From Paenibacillus borealis (GTDB lineage: Bacteria > Bacillota > Bacilli > Paenibacillales > Paenibacillaceae), in the NCBI RefSeq assembly GCF_000758665.1, contig NZ_CP009285.1:4464001-4528000 (forward strand): a stretch of 64,000 bases of DNA, written 5' to 3'. The notes beneath the pieces were generated by a model. It made no database searches and had not been told where the DNA came from. It saw only the letters and a list, made by a program, of their open reading frames with translations. Positions 28,544 to 37,613 of the stretch are shown piece by piece (the first letter of the stretch is position 1; every line of letters begins with the position of its first letter). The position numbers and the translations under genes were made by a program.

Positions 28544-31500
28544 CAGCTCCCCTCCAGTAAGAGTTCAAGTTCATTCAGATCAATAGGGCCATCCACCGCC
28601 AGCCCGGCGTTCCCGGAGGATGCTGCTACGGTTCCTGCTGTCTCCAGAATATGGGCCGTCAGCAGCCGTACCGTATTATAGTTGAACAGATCATTGGAAT
28701 GCAGCGCAAGGCCGAGCCGGTCGTTCAGCTTGTCTACCAGTTCCAGCGTAAGCACAGAATTCACGCCTAGTTCTGAGAAGGGCAGATCGGCGTTAATCCC
28801 TTCGGACTCCATGTAAATGACTTCCTCCAGCGTGCGGTTCAGGATTTGCTCCACCGTACTCTCAAAAGCTTGTGCAGATTCAACCGGTTCCGCCATATTC
28901 AAAGTTTGTGGAGTTTGTGGCCGAATGCTCTTGTTTTGCTTATCATTGGCCGGTTCCGGTTTCCATTCCGGCTCTGCTTCGGGCGTGTATCTGCTTGCCT
29001 CGGCGGCAGCCTCCGAGAAGCTATTGCCGATCCAATATCTCTTCTTGTCAAAAATATAATTCGGCAGCGGGATCACCCGTGCACGGCTTCGTTCATCATG
29101 CAGCAGCTTCCAGTCAATCTTCGCTTTCAGCAGCCACAGCTGCGCAATCTGCGGCAATTGTCTGTTGCGTACAGCGCTGCCGATAAATTGCTGCCCGGAT
29201 TCGTTCTGGAACAAAACAGCGGCAATATCACGCTGAGGGTCCAGGCTGCCTGTGTATACATCCGGCAAATTCGGTTCTCCGGCGGCAAAGCGGATCAATA
29301 CTTCCCTCAGCTCCCCGATATTCCGGCTGACAATAGCCACTCTCTCGGCAAAAGCTTCCCGCCCAACCTGCAGCGTATAGGCGACATCTTCAAGCCGAAG
29401 GGTATATTCGTCCGTACCGGCATCCATTCCCGCCGCATCAGCCGCAATATTCTCGGCATGAGTCCCGGTGTCAGAGCCGGCTCCGGCATTCCTCCGGCTA
29501 AACTCAGCCGCCTCCAGATGATTCATCAGCTCACGCAGCGACCGGTTGGCCCGCAGCGTATTATCGGCAGCGTCTTCCGGGAAAAGCTCCTTGATGGCGG
29601 CGGCCAGCCTAACCTGGTGTATAGCATCCGTGCACAGCTCTGTCAGGTCTTCGTCGCTGTCGATCTGCCCCGGGTTCACGCCAAGCACTTCCGCGACGGC
29701 GCTCAGACAGCGGTTCTGAACAGCCTGCAATCGGGCTGCCATTAGCTCACTTGTGTTCGAAACCCTGCCCTGCTTCCGGTGCCGGCCGATAAATGCCGCG
29801 AGCTGCCGGGCCTGCGCCTGCAGCTTGTCTTTGCTCTTGGCGGACAGCACGATGAGCTGCTCCTCATTCCGTGCCGCAGGGGTTACGTCCGGCTCATATT
29901 GCTCAATAATGATGTGGGCGTTGGTGCCGCCTGCCCCGAAGGAGCTGATGCCCGCCCTAAGCGGCTGAACCTTCAGCCCATCCGGCGTCTCCTCCGTGAG
30001 CGGTTCCCACGGCTGGAGAGAACGCTGCACATAGAACGGCGTTTTGGCGAAATCGATATTCTCATTCAGCTGCTCCGCGAGAATTGAAGGCACCAGCTGC
30101 TTATGCTTCATTTGCAGCAGCACCTTCGTCAAGGAGGCCATACCGGCTGCCGATTCGAGATGGCCGATATTGCTCTTGACCGAGCCAATGGCGCAAAACT
30201 GCGTTTTGGCGGTGAATTTCTTGAAGGCCTTCGTTAACCCGGCTACCTCGATCGGGTCTCCCAGCGCAGTTCCGGTGCCATGGGCCTCAATGTAACTGAT
30301 CTGTTCGGGATGCACCCCCGACCTCCGCAGCGCCTCCTCAATCAGCTCGGATTGGGCATTTGGATTAGGTACGGTATAAGAACTGACCTTGCCGCCGTGA
30401 TTGACCGCTGTTCCTTTGATTAAACCGTATACAGGGTCACCGTCGCGGAGCGCCGCCTCCAGCGGCTTCAGCAGGACCGCACCGACGCCTTCGCCGGGAA
30501 CATAGCCGTCGCCGCCTTGGCCGAAGGCCCGGCACTTGCCTTCCGTGGAGCCGAACCTCTGATCGGCCAGGAAGATATATTTGGCCGGATGCACAATAGT
30601 GTTGACACTTCCAGCCACCGCCATTTCACTCTCGCCATGCCGGATACTCTCGCAGGCCATATGAATGGCTACCAGTGCCGACGAGCACATCGTATCAATG
30701 GCCAGGCTCGGTCCCTTGAAGTTGAAATGATATGAGATCCGGTTGGCGATGGACGCGAACGAAGAACGTACATCCATCAGCCGCCCGTTCATGTATTGCT
30801 CGGCGCCGAGCATTTGATAATGGGAATTCATAACGCCGATGAATACGCCAACCTTCTTGCCGGAGAGCGTATCCGGGGCAGTTCCCGCATCCTCCAGCGT
30901 GTGATAGGTGGACTGGAGCATCAGCCGCTCCTGCGGGTCCATCAGCTCCGCTTCCCGCGGGGAAATATGGAAGAAGCCGGCATCGAACTTCTCAACATCC
31001 TTCATGAAAGCGCCCCACTTGGTGTACACTTTGCCCGGCTTGCCTTTCTCAGGATGGTAATCCTTGCGGTAATCCCAGCGCTCCGGCGGAATCTCCGTGA
31101 CGCAATCCTGGCCCCGGCTTAGCACCTCCCAGAATTCCTCCAGCGTATCCGCCATCGGGTACTGTCCGCTTAGTCCAATAATTGCAATGTCTCCGCTTAC
31201 TGCTTCCGCAGCCGGATGCCGGGAAATAGCAGGAGCCACTTCCACTTCCTCTTCCACCGCCGCTTCGCGGACAATAATCTCCTCGTCAGACACCACCACT
31301 GGCATCACTTCCTCCGCCGCTACTTCCACAATCGCTCCTTGCTGCTCCGCCACCCGGTTATGTTCAGACGCTCCGGCGGACTTCTGAAAGAATTCCGTAT
31401 GGTTATCCATAAAGAAAGCTGTCAATTCTGCAATTGTGCTGTATTCAAAGAATAGCGTGCTTGGCAAATCTGAGAAATCCTTGCCCAGTATTCCATTCAG

Positions 31501-34500
31501 TTCCATGATCATGATGGAGTCGATACCGTAGCTGGAGAAGTCAGCCGAGATGTTAAGCTGCGCTGCCGGAATCCCGGTCGTCTGAGATACGACTCCCTTC
31601 AGATACTGCTGAACAGCCTCCTCTACCCGAACAGTGCTGACAAGACTGCTCTGTGGCTGCTGCTGGACCGAAAGAACCGGAAGCTTCACCGGAGCTGTTG
31701 CCCCGCCCGGTGCGGCTGCTCTCTGCTGCTCCTGAACAACCGGCACCACTCCCTGCTGCCGCTCATGAACACTCCGCGCGGAAGAATTCAGCACCCTCTC
31801 ATGCTGCGGCCTCTCTTCTGTAACGGCTGCGGTAACTGCCCCGAGTACCCGGTTCAGCTGCTGCCGCTCCCCGCAGGCAACAATAATGCGGGACTCGCCC
31901 GTAGTGACCAGCTGCTCCAGCAGTTCAAGACCGGCCTGTGTATCCAGCTGCTCCATTCCGGCTTGCTGACGGTATTGTACGGCTTCCGCTCCGGACAACT
32001 GCATCGCGCCGTCATTCCACACCGGCCAGTTGATGGACAGCGATGCACCTGAGCGGATACCCGCCTTAACCTGCTCTGTCCGCAGCACGGCAAAACGGTC
32101 CAGAAAGCTGTTGCCCGCCGCATAAGTGCCTCTGGCGAAATCTCCAATGATTGCGGAAATAGACGAGAAAAGCACGAAGAAATCCAGTTTATCCTGCTGC
32201 GTAACTTCATCAAGATTGATTGCTCCCTGGACTTTGGGCAGCAGCACTTCGGCCATCTGTTCAGGACTGGCTTCCAGCAGCGGCTGCTCACCAAGCACTC
32301 CGGCACAATGAATGACGCCGTTAATGGAATGAAAAGCCTCCTTGGCCTGCGCCACGATCTCTCCGGCAGCTTGCCGATTCGCGATATCGCCAGGCAAGTA
32401 AATAACCTGCCCGGGATAACTCTGCAGCCGTTCAAGCTCACGGCTTCTCGGTTCATCAAGCGCGGATCTTCCGGTCAGCACCACATTGGCTTCATAATGC
32501 CGCAGGGCAAATTCGGCCACGGCAAGTCCCAGCTTACCCATGCCGCCGGTAATCAGGTAGGTTCCATACTTGCGGAAACCGCTGAATTCAGCTACCGGCA
32601 ACGATTCCAGCGGAAGGATCGCGCGGCCGGCTCTGGCTCCGCCTGCATAAGAAGCTTCCACAAAGGACGCCTGCTTGTGGTACAGCAGCTCTTGCGCCGC
32701 GTTGAACGGTATTTCATCAGCATGTTCGCAATATATCACGGACGGGATGAAGCTGTGGTTGATGGCCTGAAAGGCCTTAGACAACCCCCGCAGCATCCCT
32801 GCTTCCGGCTGACTGCCGCCACGGACCGCGCCCAGCAGGAAGCGGACCTGATTTTGTGAATAGAGCTGTGTAACCGCCTTGAACAGATACAGAACCGGAT
32901 AAAAAGCGTTCAGGATATCTGTCTGCTCCCAGTCCCACTCATACAGAAAAGCGTCAATCTTTATCCCCTTAGCCAGCAGCTCAGTGAGCAGCTTGCCATA
33001 ATCCGCTTCCCGTGCAGGCCGGATGCTATATTCCAGACTTTCTGCTGCTGCGCTGTAGTCCGCTCCCGGATTCACAATAATGATGTTGTCCAGCATCGTA
33101 TGCTCCCGGGCGAATGCTTCTGCCAGCCGGTGAACGTTCCCTTTGTCCCGTGCGAAGTAGAGCACATTCTTCACTTCGGCCCTACTCTTCACTTCACTGT
33201 GGACAGCAAACCTCCCGGCTTCCGGAAGCTGAGCTTCCTGCCAGCGCTCGGTATACAGGTGGATGCGGCCTGCCGCATTCACCGGATTCTTGCCCTGAAT
33301 GGCCCGGATCGTGAAATCTCTGGCTTCCACCAGCACTTCACCCTGCTCATTCAGAATATAGACATTGAACCGCTTCATGCCCGCTGCCTTGCCTGCGGTT
33401 TCCGGCACGATCTCCGCGTAGGAATAGCAGCTTGGCGTAAGACTGCCGAAGATGCGGACTTCACCGAGCGCAAACGGGATATGCAATCTTAGCTGCTTGT
33501 ATGCCTCGGCTCCGCCGATCCAGGTCACTGCCCGCAGCGCGGCATCGACAAGGGACGGGTGCAGCACATATTGGCTAAATGCAGGCAGCAGGTCCTGAGG
33601 AAGATCCAGCTGCTCCAGCGATTCTCCGCCTCCGCAGAGGGCTTCGGTCGTTGCCTGGAAGCTTGGCCCATACTGAAAGCCGATGGAGCCGGCAAACACC
33701 TCGTTATAGCAGAAATCCTTAGCAATTCTGGCTCCGCCTCTGGCCCGTATATCGTCAAGATTGAAGCTGCGCCGTTCCGTCTGCGGTCCAACCCCGGTAT
33801 AGAGCTTGCCAGTGCAATGAATAAGCTGGATACCCTTCTCAGCGGTGTATACCTGAAACTTCAAATACCCTGATTCGGGAGTGAGCTGAATATAGGCATC
33901 CCGTGTATCAGCCACTTCCAGCCGGTTTACCCACAGCACATCCTTAATCGAATGCACCTGCGTCCTGGCCGCGAATTCGCCGGCCGCCCTGACCATCTCC
34001 AGATAAGCGACTCCCGGCAATATCACCCGTTCATCCACAATATGCTCGCCAACATAGAAATCGCTCACTTTAAGTGTCTTCACGAACAGCAGCCGCTCCG
34101 GACTGGACTTCGCCAGATCAATCATCGGATGGCTCTGAGCCGGAGCGGCCTGAGGGGCCGCCATCCAATGCGAAGAACGGTTAAAGGCATAGCCGGGTAA
34201 TGGCCGCTTCATGAAGCTGCCGCCGGGATACAGCCTGCTCCATTCCAAATCCGCTCCAGCTTGCCATAGCTTCAGCAGAACCTCTTGGAATCCAAAGATT
34301 CCGCCATTCGGAAGCGATAACGCAGCCGTTTCCTTATTCCCTGCATACAGCCTGATAACCTCAGACTGCAAGACGCTCTGCCCGGCACATTGTTCCTGAA
34401 GCTGTTCTCTCCAGCTTGCGAAATCGGCAATTTCCGCCATGTGATGATTGGCTTCACGCAGACAGGTGTAAGGGGTTTTCAGATTTAATTGCTCCTGCCG

Positions 34501-37026
34501 TTCGTTGAGCAGATCACGGACAGCTTCAAGCACTCCTGCCTCTTCCTCATCAGTAGAAGTTAACAGCCGGACTGCCATTTCTTTGGATATCACATCATCC
34601 AGAACAAGCTGGACCCATTCATTCAGCCGCTCATCGCTTAAGGTGATTCGTTCCGACAAATCCCATTTCTGATTCAGCTTCAGCAGTGAGCCGTAGGCGA
34701 TTAACAGCAGCAGAACACGCTGCCGCTCCAGCTCCGGTCCGCCTTCACCGGCAACTAACAACTTCTCCTGATGCAGCAGCGAGTCTGCGGACAGATTCGC
34801 TGCCTGCAGTGCCGGGACTTGATCCCAATCCCGCAAATATTTCTTAAAGGTGAATTGGGTCCGGCTGAGTATCCTGGCTTTCTCCACATAATGCCTGAAT
34901 GCCGCAACGTCAGCACCTGTGATGCATACCTTGCGCAGCTCAGCAATGTAAGCTGTGCCGATATTAATAGGACGGATCTTCACTTGATGAACAGGATCTA
35001 TGAAGGTCAGCTCCGGTCTTTGCAGCACTGACTCCGCAAGAGTAGCCCTGCCGGTCAGAATATCAAAAGCCTTAGCAGGCGTAATCATTCCGCTGACCGC
35101 CATAGCGAGCAGCGTTCCTTGCTGCTCACCGCTCACGGACGCAACCTCTACTCCCAGGTTAATCAGGACTTTAGCCAGCGTATAATTAATCAAGAAAGAG
35201 TAGGCAGCAAGCTTATCCTTGTTCCATTTGGCAATTGAAATGCCACTCCGGATAGCGGCCTGCCCTCCGCGCAGCTCAGTTTCGGCAATAACCTCTTCAA
35301 GAACTTCGCGGATATATGGCTCTTCCATTACGCTCTTAATCTCTGTGTATCCCGTATAGATGACATTGGTGAAATGAACCGACCAGCTGTTGCGGCCCGG
35401 TTCCAGTCTCTCGACAGCGGAGGCAGCGGATTGCAGAAATTCTGCCAGCTCCTGCTTGCTCCGGACGACAGCACCGATTCTGAATTCCCGGCAATGGCGT
35501 CTGCCTGCAAGCAGTGTTTTGCATAATTCACCGATGGATGCATCCGTAACCTCCGGCGAATTCATGTAAGACTTCCAGGCTGCTATACTCCCGTTCAAGC
35601 TATCTCTGTTCAGAGCAGAGAGGGTGAAGAGCTGCGCGCCTGACGCGGGATTTCTGCCGGCTCTGGCCGGCTTCGGCGGCTCGTAAGCCTCAAGAATCAC
35701 ATGGGCGTTGACTCCTCCGAAGCCAAAGCCGCTTACACCCGCACGCAGCGGGGTCTGTTCATTGACCGGAACCCACTCCGTGTTATCCGTGGCTACCTTA
35801 AACGGGGTATGCTCCCAGTCCAGCAGCGGATTCAGGCCGGTGAGATTGAGCAGCTTGGGAATGGTCTTATGCTTCATCATCAACAGCACCCGGATGATCC
35901 CGGCAACGCCAGAGGCACTTGCTAAATGGCCGATATTGGTCTTGACCGAGCCAATAGTGCAGAACTGTTCCTGATCGGTGTATTGTCTGAACACCTGGGT
36001 CAGCGCTTCGACTTCAATCGGATCGCCTAGAGCGGTTCCGGTGCCATGCGCCTCAATATAATTGACGGTCGAAGCGTCAACCCGGGCTTGCCGCAAAGCG
36101 GCTTCAACCAATTCCCTCTGCGCTTTCATGCTCGGTGCAGCGATGGTCTGTGAGGCGCCGCAGTGGTTCACTGCCGTTCCCCGGATGATGCCGTAGACAT
36201 GGTTGCCGTCCCGGACTGCGTCCTCCAGCTTCTGCAGCAGCAGGACGCCAACGCCCTCTCCCTGCACGAATCCGTCCGCATTCTCATCAAAAGCCTTGCA
36301 TTGTCCGTCCCGGCTCATCATATTCGACTTGGAGAAGGTCACGTAACGCCAAGGATGATAGGCGAGGCACACACCTGCCGCTATGGCATACTTTGCTTCT
36401 CCGGCCTGGAGATTCTGTCTTGCTTTGTGAACAGCAACCAGTGAGGAGGAGCAAGCGGTATCCAGAGAGAGGCTCTCTCCGGTCAGGCCCAGATAATGCG
36501 AGATGCGGTTCGCCGCAATACACTCGAAGTTGCCGAGGCCCGCATAATGATCGACCTGCTCACCCCCGGTCAGAGCAATCAGACCGTAGTCATTGCCGGT
36601 AACTCCGACATACACAGAAGTTCGTTCCTTCTGGAGCTCCGCCAGCGGAATTCCAGAATCCTCAAGACAATGCCATGTTTCTTCCAGCAGAATCCGCTGT
36701 TGGGGGTCCATGCTCGCCACTTCCCGGGGCGACAAGTTAAAGAAGGCATTGTCGAACTTGTCGATACCGGATAATGAAGCGCAGTATTTCACAAACTGCT
36801 CATTATCCCAGCCGAGGTCCGCCTCATTCTTCAGCCCGTATCTGCCGTTCTGCCAGCGCTCATAACTGATAGGCTTGACTGAATTCACATGATTGATCAT
36901 GTTATTCCAATAGCTGCTGTAATCCTCCGCCTCCGGAAATCTGCAGCCGATGCCGACAATCGCCACATCCTGCCCTGCTGCAGCCCCCCGCGGCTTAAGC
37001 TTGCTTGCCGAAGCCTTAGAGCTCAT
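28543..37026 (-). CDS. PKS1: trans-AT polyketide synthase, KS1-(AT-like remnant)-DH-KR-ACP / KS2-ACP
   Basis: 2,827 residues; first PKS gene of the operon, with no loading domain ahead of KS1. KS1 has an intact triad (Cys192 in DTACSSS, His327 in EAHGTGT, His367 in NIGH). It is followed by a long region that aligns with acyltransferases but has GEQQG where GHSxG is expected (Gln635 at the nucleophile). Then DH (HIVDERVILPG, His995; Asp1161), KR (TGGMGKLG ~1490), ACP (GIDSIMIM, Ser1837), KS2 (Cys2114 in DTMCSSA), flanking subdomain containing a serine-less carrier-like insert (LCTDAIHQ, Ala2468), LPNYIF (~2650), and a final ACP (GVNSVLTLEL, Ser2757). Module 2 has no reductive domain, so a beta-keto group survives for beta-branching or remains as a ketone. 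The ATG overlaps the iorB stop by 11 bases, and SD AAGGAG lies inside iorB. Confidence 0.95.
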   Translation of the reverse strand: MSSKASASKLKPRGAAAGQDVAIVGIGCRFPEAEDYSSYWNNMINHVNSVKPISYERWQNGRYGLKNEADLGWDNEQFVKYCASLSGIDKFDNAFFNLSPREVASMDPQQRILLEETWHCLEDSGIPLAELQKERTSVYVGVTGNDYGLIALTGGEQVDHYAGLGNFECIAANRISHYLGLTGESLSLDTACSSSLVAVHKARQNLQAGEAKYAIAAGVCLAYHPWRYVTFSKSNMMSRDGQCKAFDENADGFVQGEGVGVLLLQKLEDAVRDGNHVYGIIRGTAVNHCGASQTIAAPSMKAQRELVEAALRQARVDASTVNYIEAHGTGTALGDPIEVEALTQVFRQYTDQEQFCTIGSVKTNIGHLASASGVAGIIRVLLMMKHKTIPKLLNLTGLNPLLDWEHTPFKVATDNTEWVPVNEQTPLRAGVSGFGFGGVNAHVILEAYEPPKPARAGRNPASGAQLFTLSALNRDSLNGSIAAWKSYMNSPEVTDASIGELCKTLLAGRRHCREFRIGAVVRSKQELAEFLQSAASAVERLEPGRNSWSVHFTNVIYTGYTEIKSVMEEPYIREVLEEVIAETELRGGQAAIRSGISIAKWNKDKLAAYSFLINYTLAKVLINLGVEVASVSGEQQGTLLAMAVSGMITPAKAFDILTGRATLAESVLQRPELTFIDPVHQVKIRPINIGTAYIAELRKVCITGADVAAFRHYVEKARILSRTQFTFKKYLRDWDQVPALQAANLSADSLLHQEKLLVAGEGGPELERQRVLLLLIAYGSLLKLNQKWDLSERITLSDERLNEWVQLVLDDVISKEMAVRLLTSTDEEEAGVLEAVRDLLNERQEQLNLKTPYTCLREANHHMAEIADFASWREQLQEQCAGQSVLQSEVIRLYAGNKETAALSLPNGGIFGFQEVLLKLWQAGADLEWSRLYPGGSFMKRPLPGYAFNRSSHWMAAPQAAPAQSHPMIDLAKSSPERLLFVKTLKVSDFYVGEHIVDERVILPGVAYLEMVRAAGEFAARTQVHSIKDVLWVNRLEVADTRDAYIQLTPESGYLKFQVYTAEKGIQLIHCTGKLYTGVGPQTERRSFNLDDIRARGGARIAKDFCYNEVFAGSIGFQYGPSFQATTEALCGGGESLEQLDLPQDLLPAFSQYVLHPSLVDAALRAVTWIGGAEAYKQLRLHIPFALGEVRIFGSLTPSCYSYAEIVPETAGKAAGMKRFNVYILNEQGEVLVEARDFTIRAIQGKNPVNAAGRIHLYTERWQEAQLPEAGRFAVHSEVKSRAEVKNVLYFARDKGNVHRLAEAFAREHTMLDNIIIVNPGADYSAAAESLEYSIRPAREADYGKLLTELLAKGIKIDAFLYEWDWEQTDILNAFYPVLYLFKAVTQLYSQNQVRFLLGAVRGGSQPEAGMLRGLSKAFQAINHSFIPSVIYCEHADEIPFNAAQELLYHKQASFVEASYAGGARAGRAILPLESLPVAEFSGFRKYGTYLITGGMGKLGLAVAEFALRHYEANVVLTGRSALDEPRSRELERLQSYPGQVIYLPGDIANRQAAGEIVAQAKEAFHSINGVIHCAGVLGEQPLLEASPEQMAEVLLPKVQGAINLDEVTQQDKLDFFVLFSSISAIIGDFARGTYAAGNSFLDRFAVLRTEQVKAGIRSGASLSINWPVWNDGAMQLSGAEAVQYRQQAGMEQLDTQAGLELLEQLVTTGESRIIVACGERQQLNRVLGAVTAAVTEERPQHERVLNSSARSVHERQQGVVPVVQEQQRAAAPGGATAPVKLPVLSVQQQPQSSLVSTVRVEEAVQQYLKGVVSQTTGIPAAQLNISADFSSYGIDSIMIMELNGILGKDFSDLPSTLFFEYSTIAELTAFFMDNHTEFFQKSAGASEHNRVAEQQGAIVEVAAEEVMPVVVSDEEIIVREAAVEEEVEVAPAISRHPAAEAVSGDIAIIGLSGQYPMADTLEEFWEVLSRGQDCVTEIPPERWDYRKDYHPEKGKPGKVYTKWGAFMKDVEKFDAGFFHISPREAELMDPQERLMLQSTYHTLEDAGTAPDTLSGKKVGVFIGVMNSHYQMLGAEQYMNGRLMDVRSSFASIANRISYHFNFKGPSLAIDTMCSSALVAIHMACESIRHGESEMAVAGSVNTIVHPAKYIFLADQRFGSTEGKCRAFGQGGDGYVPGEGVGAVLLKPLEAALRDGDPVYGLIKGTAVNHGGKVSSYTVPNPNAQSELIEEALRRSGVHPEQISYIEAHGTGTALGDPIEVAGLTKAFKKFTAKTQFCAIGSVKSNIGHLESAAGMASLTKVLLQMKHKQLVPSILAEQLNENIDFAKTPFYVQRSLQPWEPLTEETPDGLKVQPLRAGISSFGAGGTNAHIIIEQYEPDVTPAARNEEQLIVLSAKSKDKLQAQARQLAAFIGRHRKQGRVSNTSELMAARLQAVQNRCLSAVAEVLGVNPGQIDSDEDLTELCTDAIHQVRLAAAIKELFPEDAADNTLRANRSLRELMNHLEAAEFSRRNAGAGSDTGTHAENIAADAAGMDAGTDEYTLRLEDVAYTLQVGREAFAERVAIVSRNIGELREVLIRFAAGEPNLPDVYTGSLDPQRDIAAVLFQNESGQQFIGSAVRNRQLPQIAQLWLLKAKIDWKLLHDERSRARVIPLPNYIFDKKRYWIGNSFSEAAAEASRYTPEAEPEWKPEPANDKQNKSIRPQTPQTLNMAEPVESAQAFESTVEQILNRTLEEVIYMESEGINADLPFSELGVNSVLTLELVDKLNDRLGLALHSNDLFNYNTVRLLTAHILETAGTVAASSGNAGLAVDGPIDLNELELLLEGS
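29510..29753 (-). other. Serine-less ACP-like insert in KS2 flanking subdomain (PKS1)
   Basis: About 80 residues sit between the two halves of the KS2 flanking subdomain (before: LIVLSAKSKDKLQAQ; after: VAYTLQVGREAFAERVA). They have the ACP pattern: first helix with VAEVLGVNPGQI, then LTELCTDAIHQVRLAAAI, then a short last helix. The phosphopantetheine Ser is Ala2468 (TDAI instead of DS[IVL]), so it cannot be activated. An equivalent insert occurs after KS5 in PKS3. Confidence 0.7.
34860..35390 (-). other. AT-like remnant domain within PKS1 (catalytic Ser missing)
   Basis: Between KS1 and the first DH, PKS1 holds about 180 residues that follow the acyltransferase pattern: a YxLAKxLxxxGV helix, then VSGEQQG, then an AMAVSGMITPAKAF stretch ending in an Arg. 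The usual nucleophile elbow GHSxG is GEQQG, with Gln635 at the Ser position and Glu at the His. It cannot be a working malonyltransferase of the normal type. It may be a relic of a cis-AT ancestor or a structural/docking element. The similarity is by eye; a profile search would settle it. Confidence 0.6.
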
Positions 37027-37606
37027 ATACCGTCTCCTTTTCTTCCACGGCCCGTTGTTCCCTCATCCCTCTAAGCAGAGAGAGAATGCTGTCCTCCTGG
37101 TACTGCTTCTTGATATACTTCTCCATCGTGCTCTTCCAGACATCGAATTCAAAGCCAAGCGCCTGCAGCAGCGCGCCCAGCATGACAAAATTCTCATTCC
37201 GCACATTTCCCGTTTCCTTGGCAATGGCTGTTCCTTCGACATAAGTGACATGCTTGTACCGGCTGAAGCTGTCATCGTACTTTCCCTTGTATGTATCTTC
37301 ATTCAGCTCTGCCAGATTGACGAGCATCCGCCCTTCCAGTTTCAGGAAGCTCCCCCAGCGCAGCGCTTCGATCTGATCGAAGCCGACAATATAGTCCGCT
37401 GTGCCCATTTCAATCAGGGGAGAGTAAATTTTGTCGCCAAAACGAACCTGTGCATGTACGCTTCCGCCTCTTTGCGACATGCCGTGCACCTCGGAGACCT
37501 TCACGTCATACCCGAGCGCAACCAGTCCCTGGGACAAAACATTGGTTACAGTGATGACACCTTTTCCGCCCACACCGGCCAAAATTATGCTTGTAGCTGC
37601 TGTCAT
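37016..37606 (-). CDS. iorB: Indolepyruvate:ferredoxin oxidoreductase, beta subunit
   Basis: 196 residues from the ATG at 37606, which sits 12 bases behind a perfect AAGGAGG buried in the 3' end of iorA; a longer in-frame start at 37636 overlaps iorA and has no SD. The protein matches the pyruvate/ketoisovalerate oxidoreductase gamma-type domain: GVGGKGVITV near the N-terminus and the SEVHGMSQRGG motif. With IorA it oxidatively decarboxylates arylpyruvates (indole-, phenyl- or hydroxyphenylpyruvate) to arylacetyl-CoA, passing electrons to ferredoxin. The stop codon lies inside the PKS1 start region (11-base overlap), so it is translationally coupled to the PKS. This suggests a role in precursor supply rather than general amino-acid catabolism. 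That role is inference; the family assignment is firm. Confidence 0.93.
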   Translation of the reverse strand: MTAATSIILAGVGGKGVITVTNVLSQGLVALGYDVKVSEVHGMSQRGGSVHAQVRFGDKIYSPLIEMGTADYIVGFDQIEALRWGSFLKLEGRMLVNLAELNEDTYKGKYDDSFSRYKHVTYVEGTAIAKETGNVRNENFVMLGALLQALGFEFDVWKSTMEKYIKKQYQEDSILSLLRGMREQRAVEEKETVYEL

Positions 37607-37613
37607 AGGTTGC

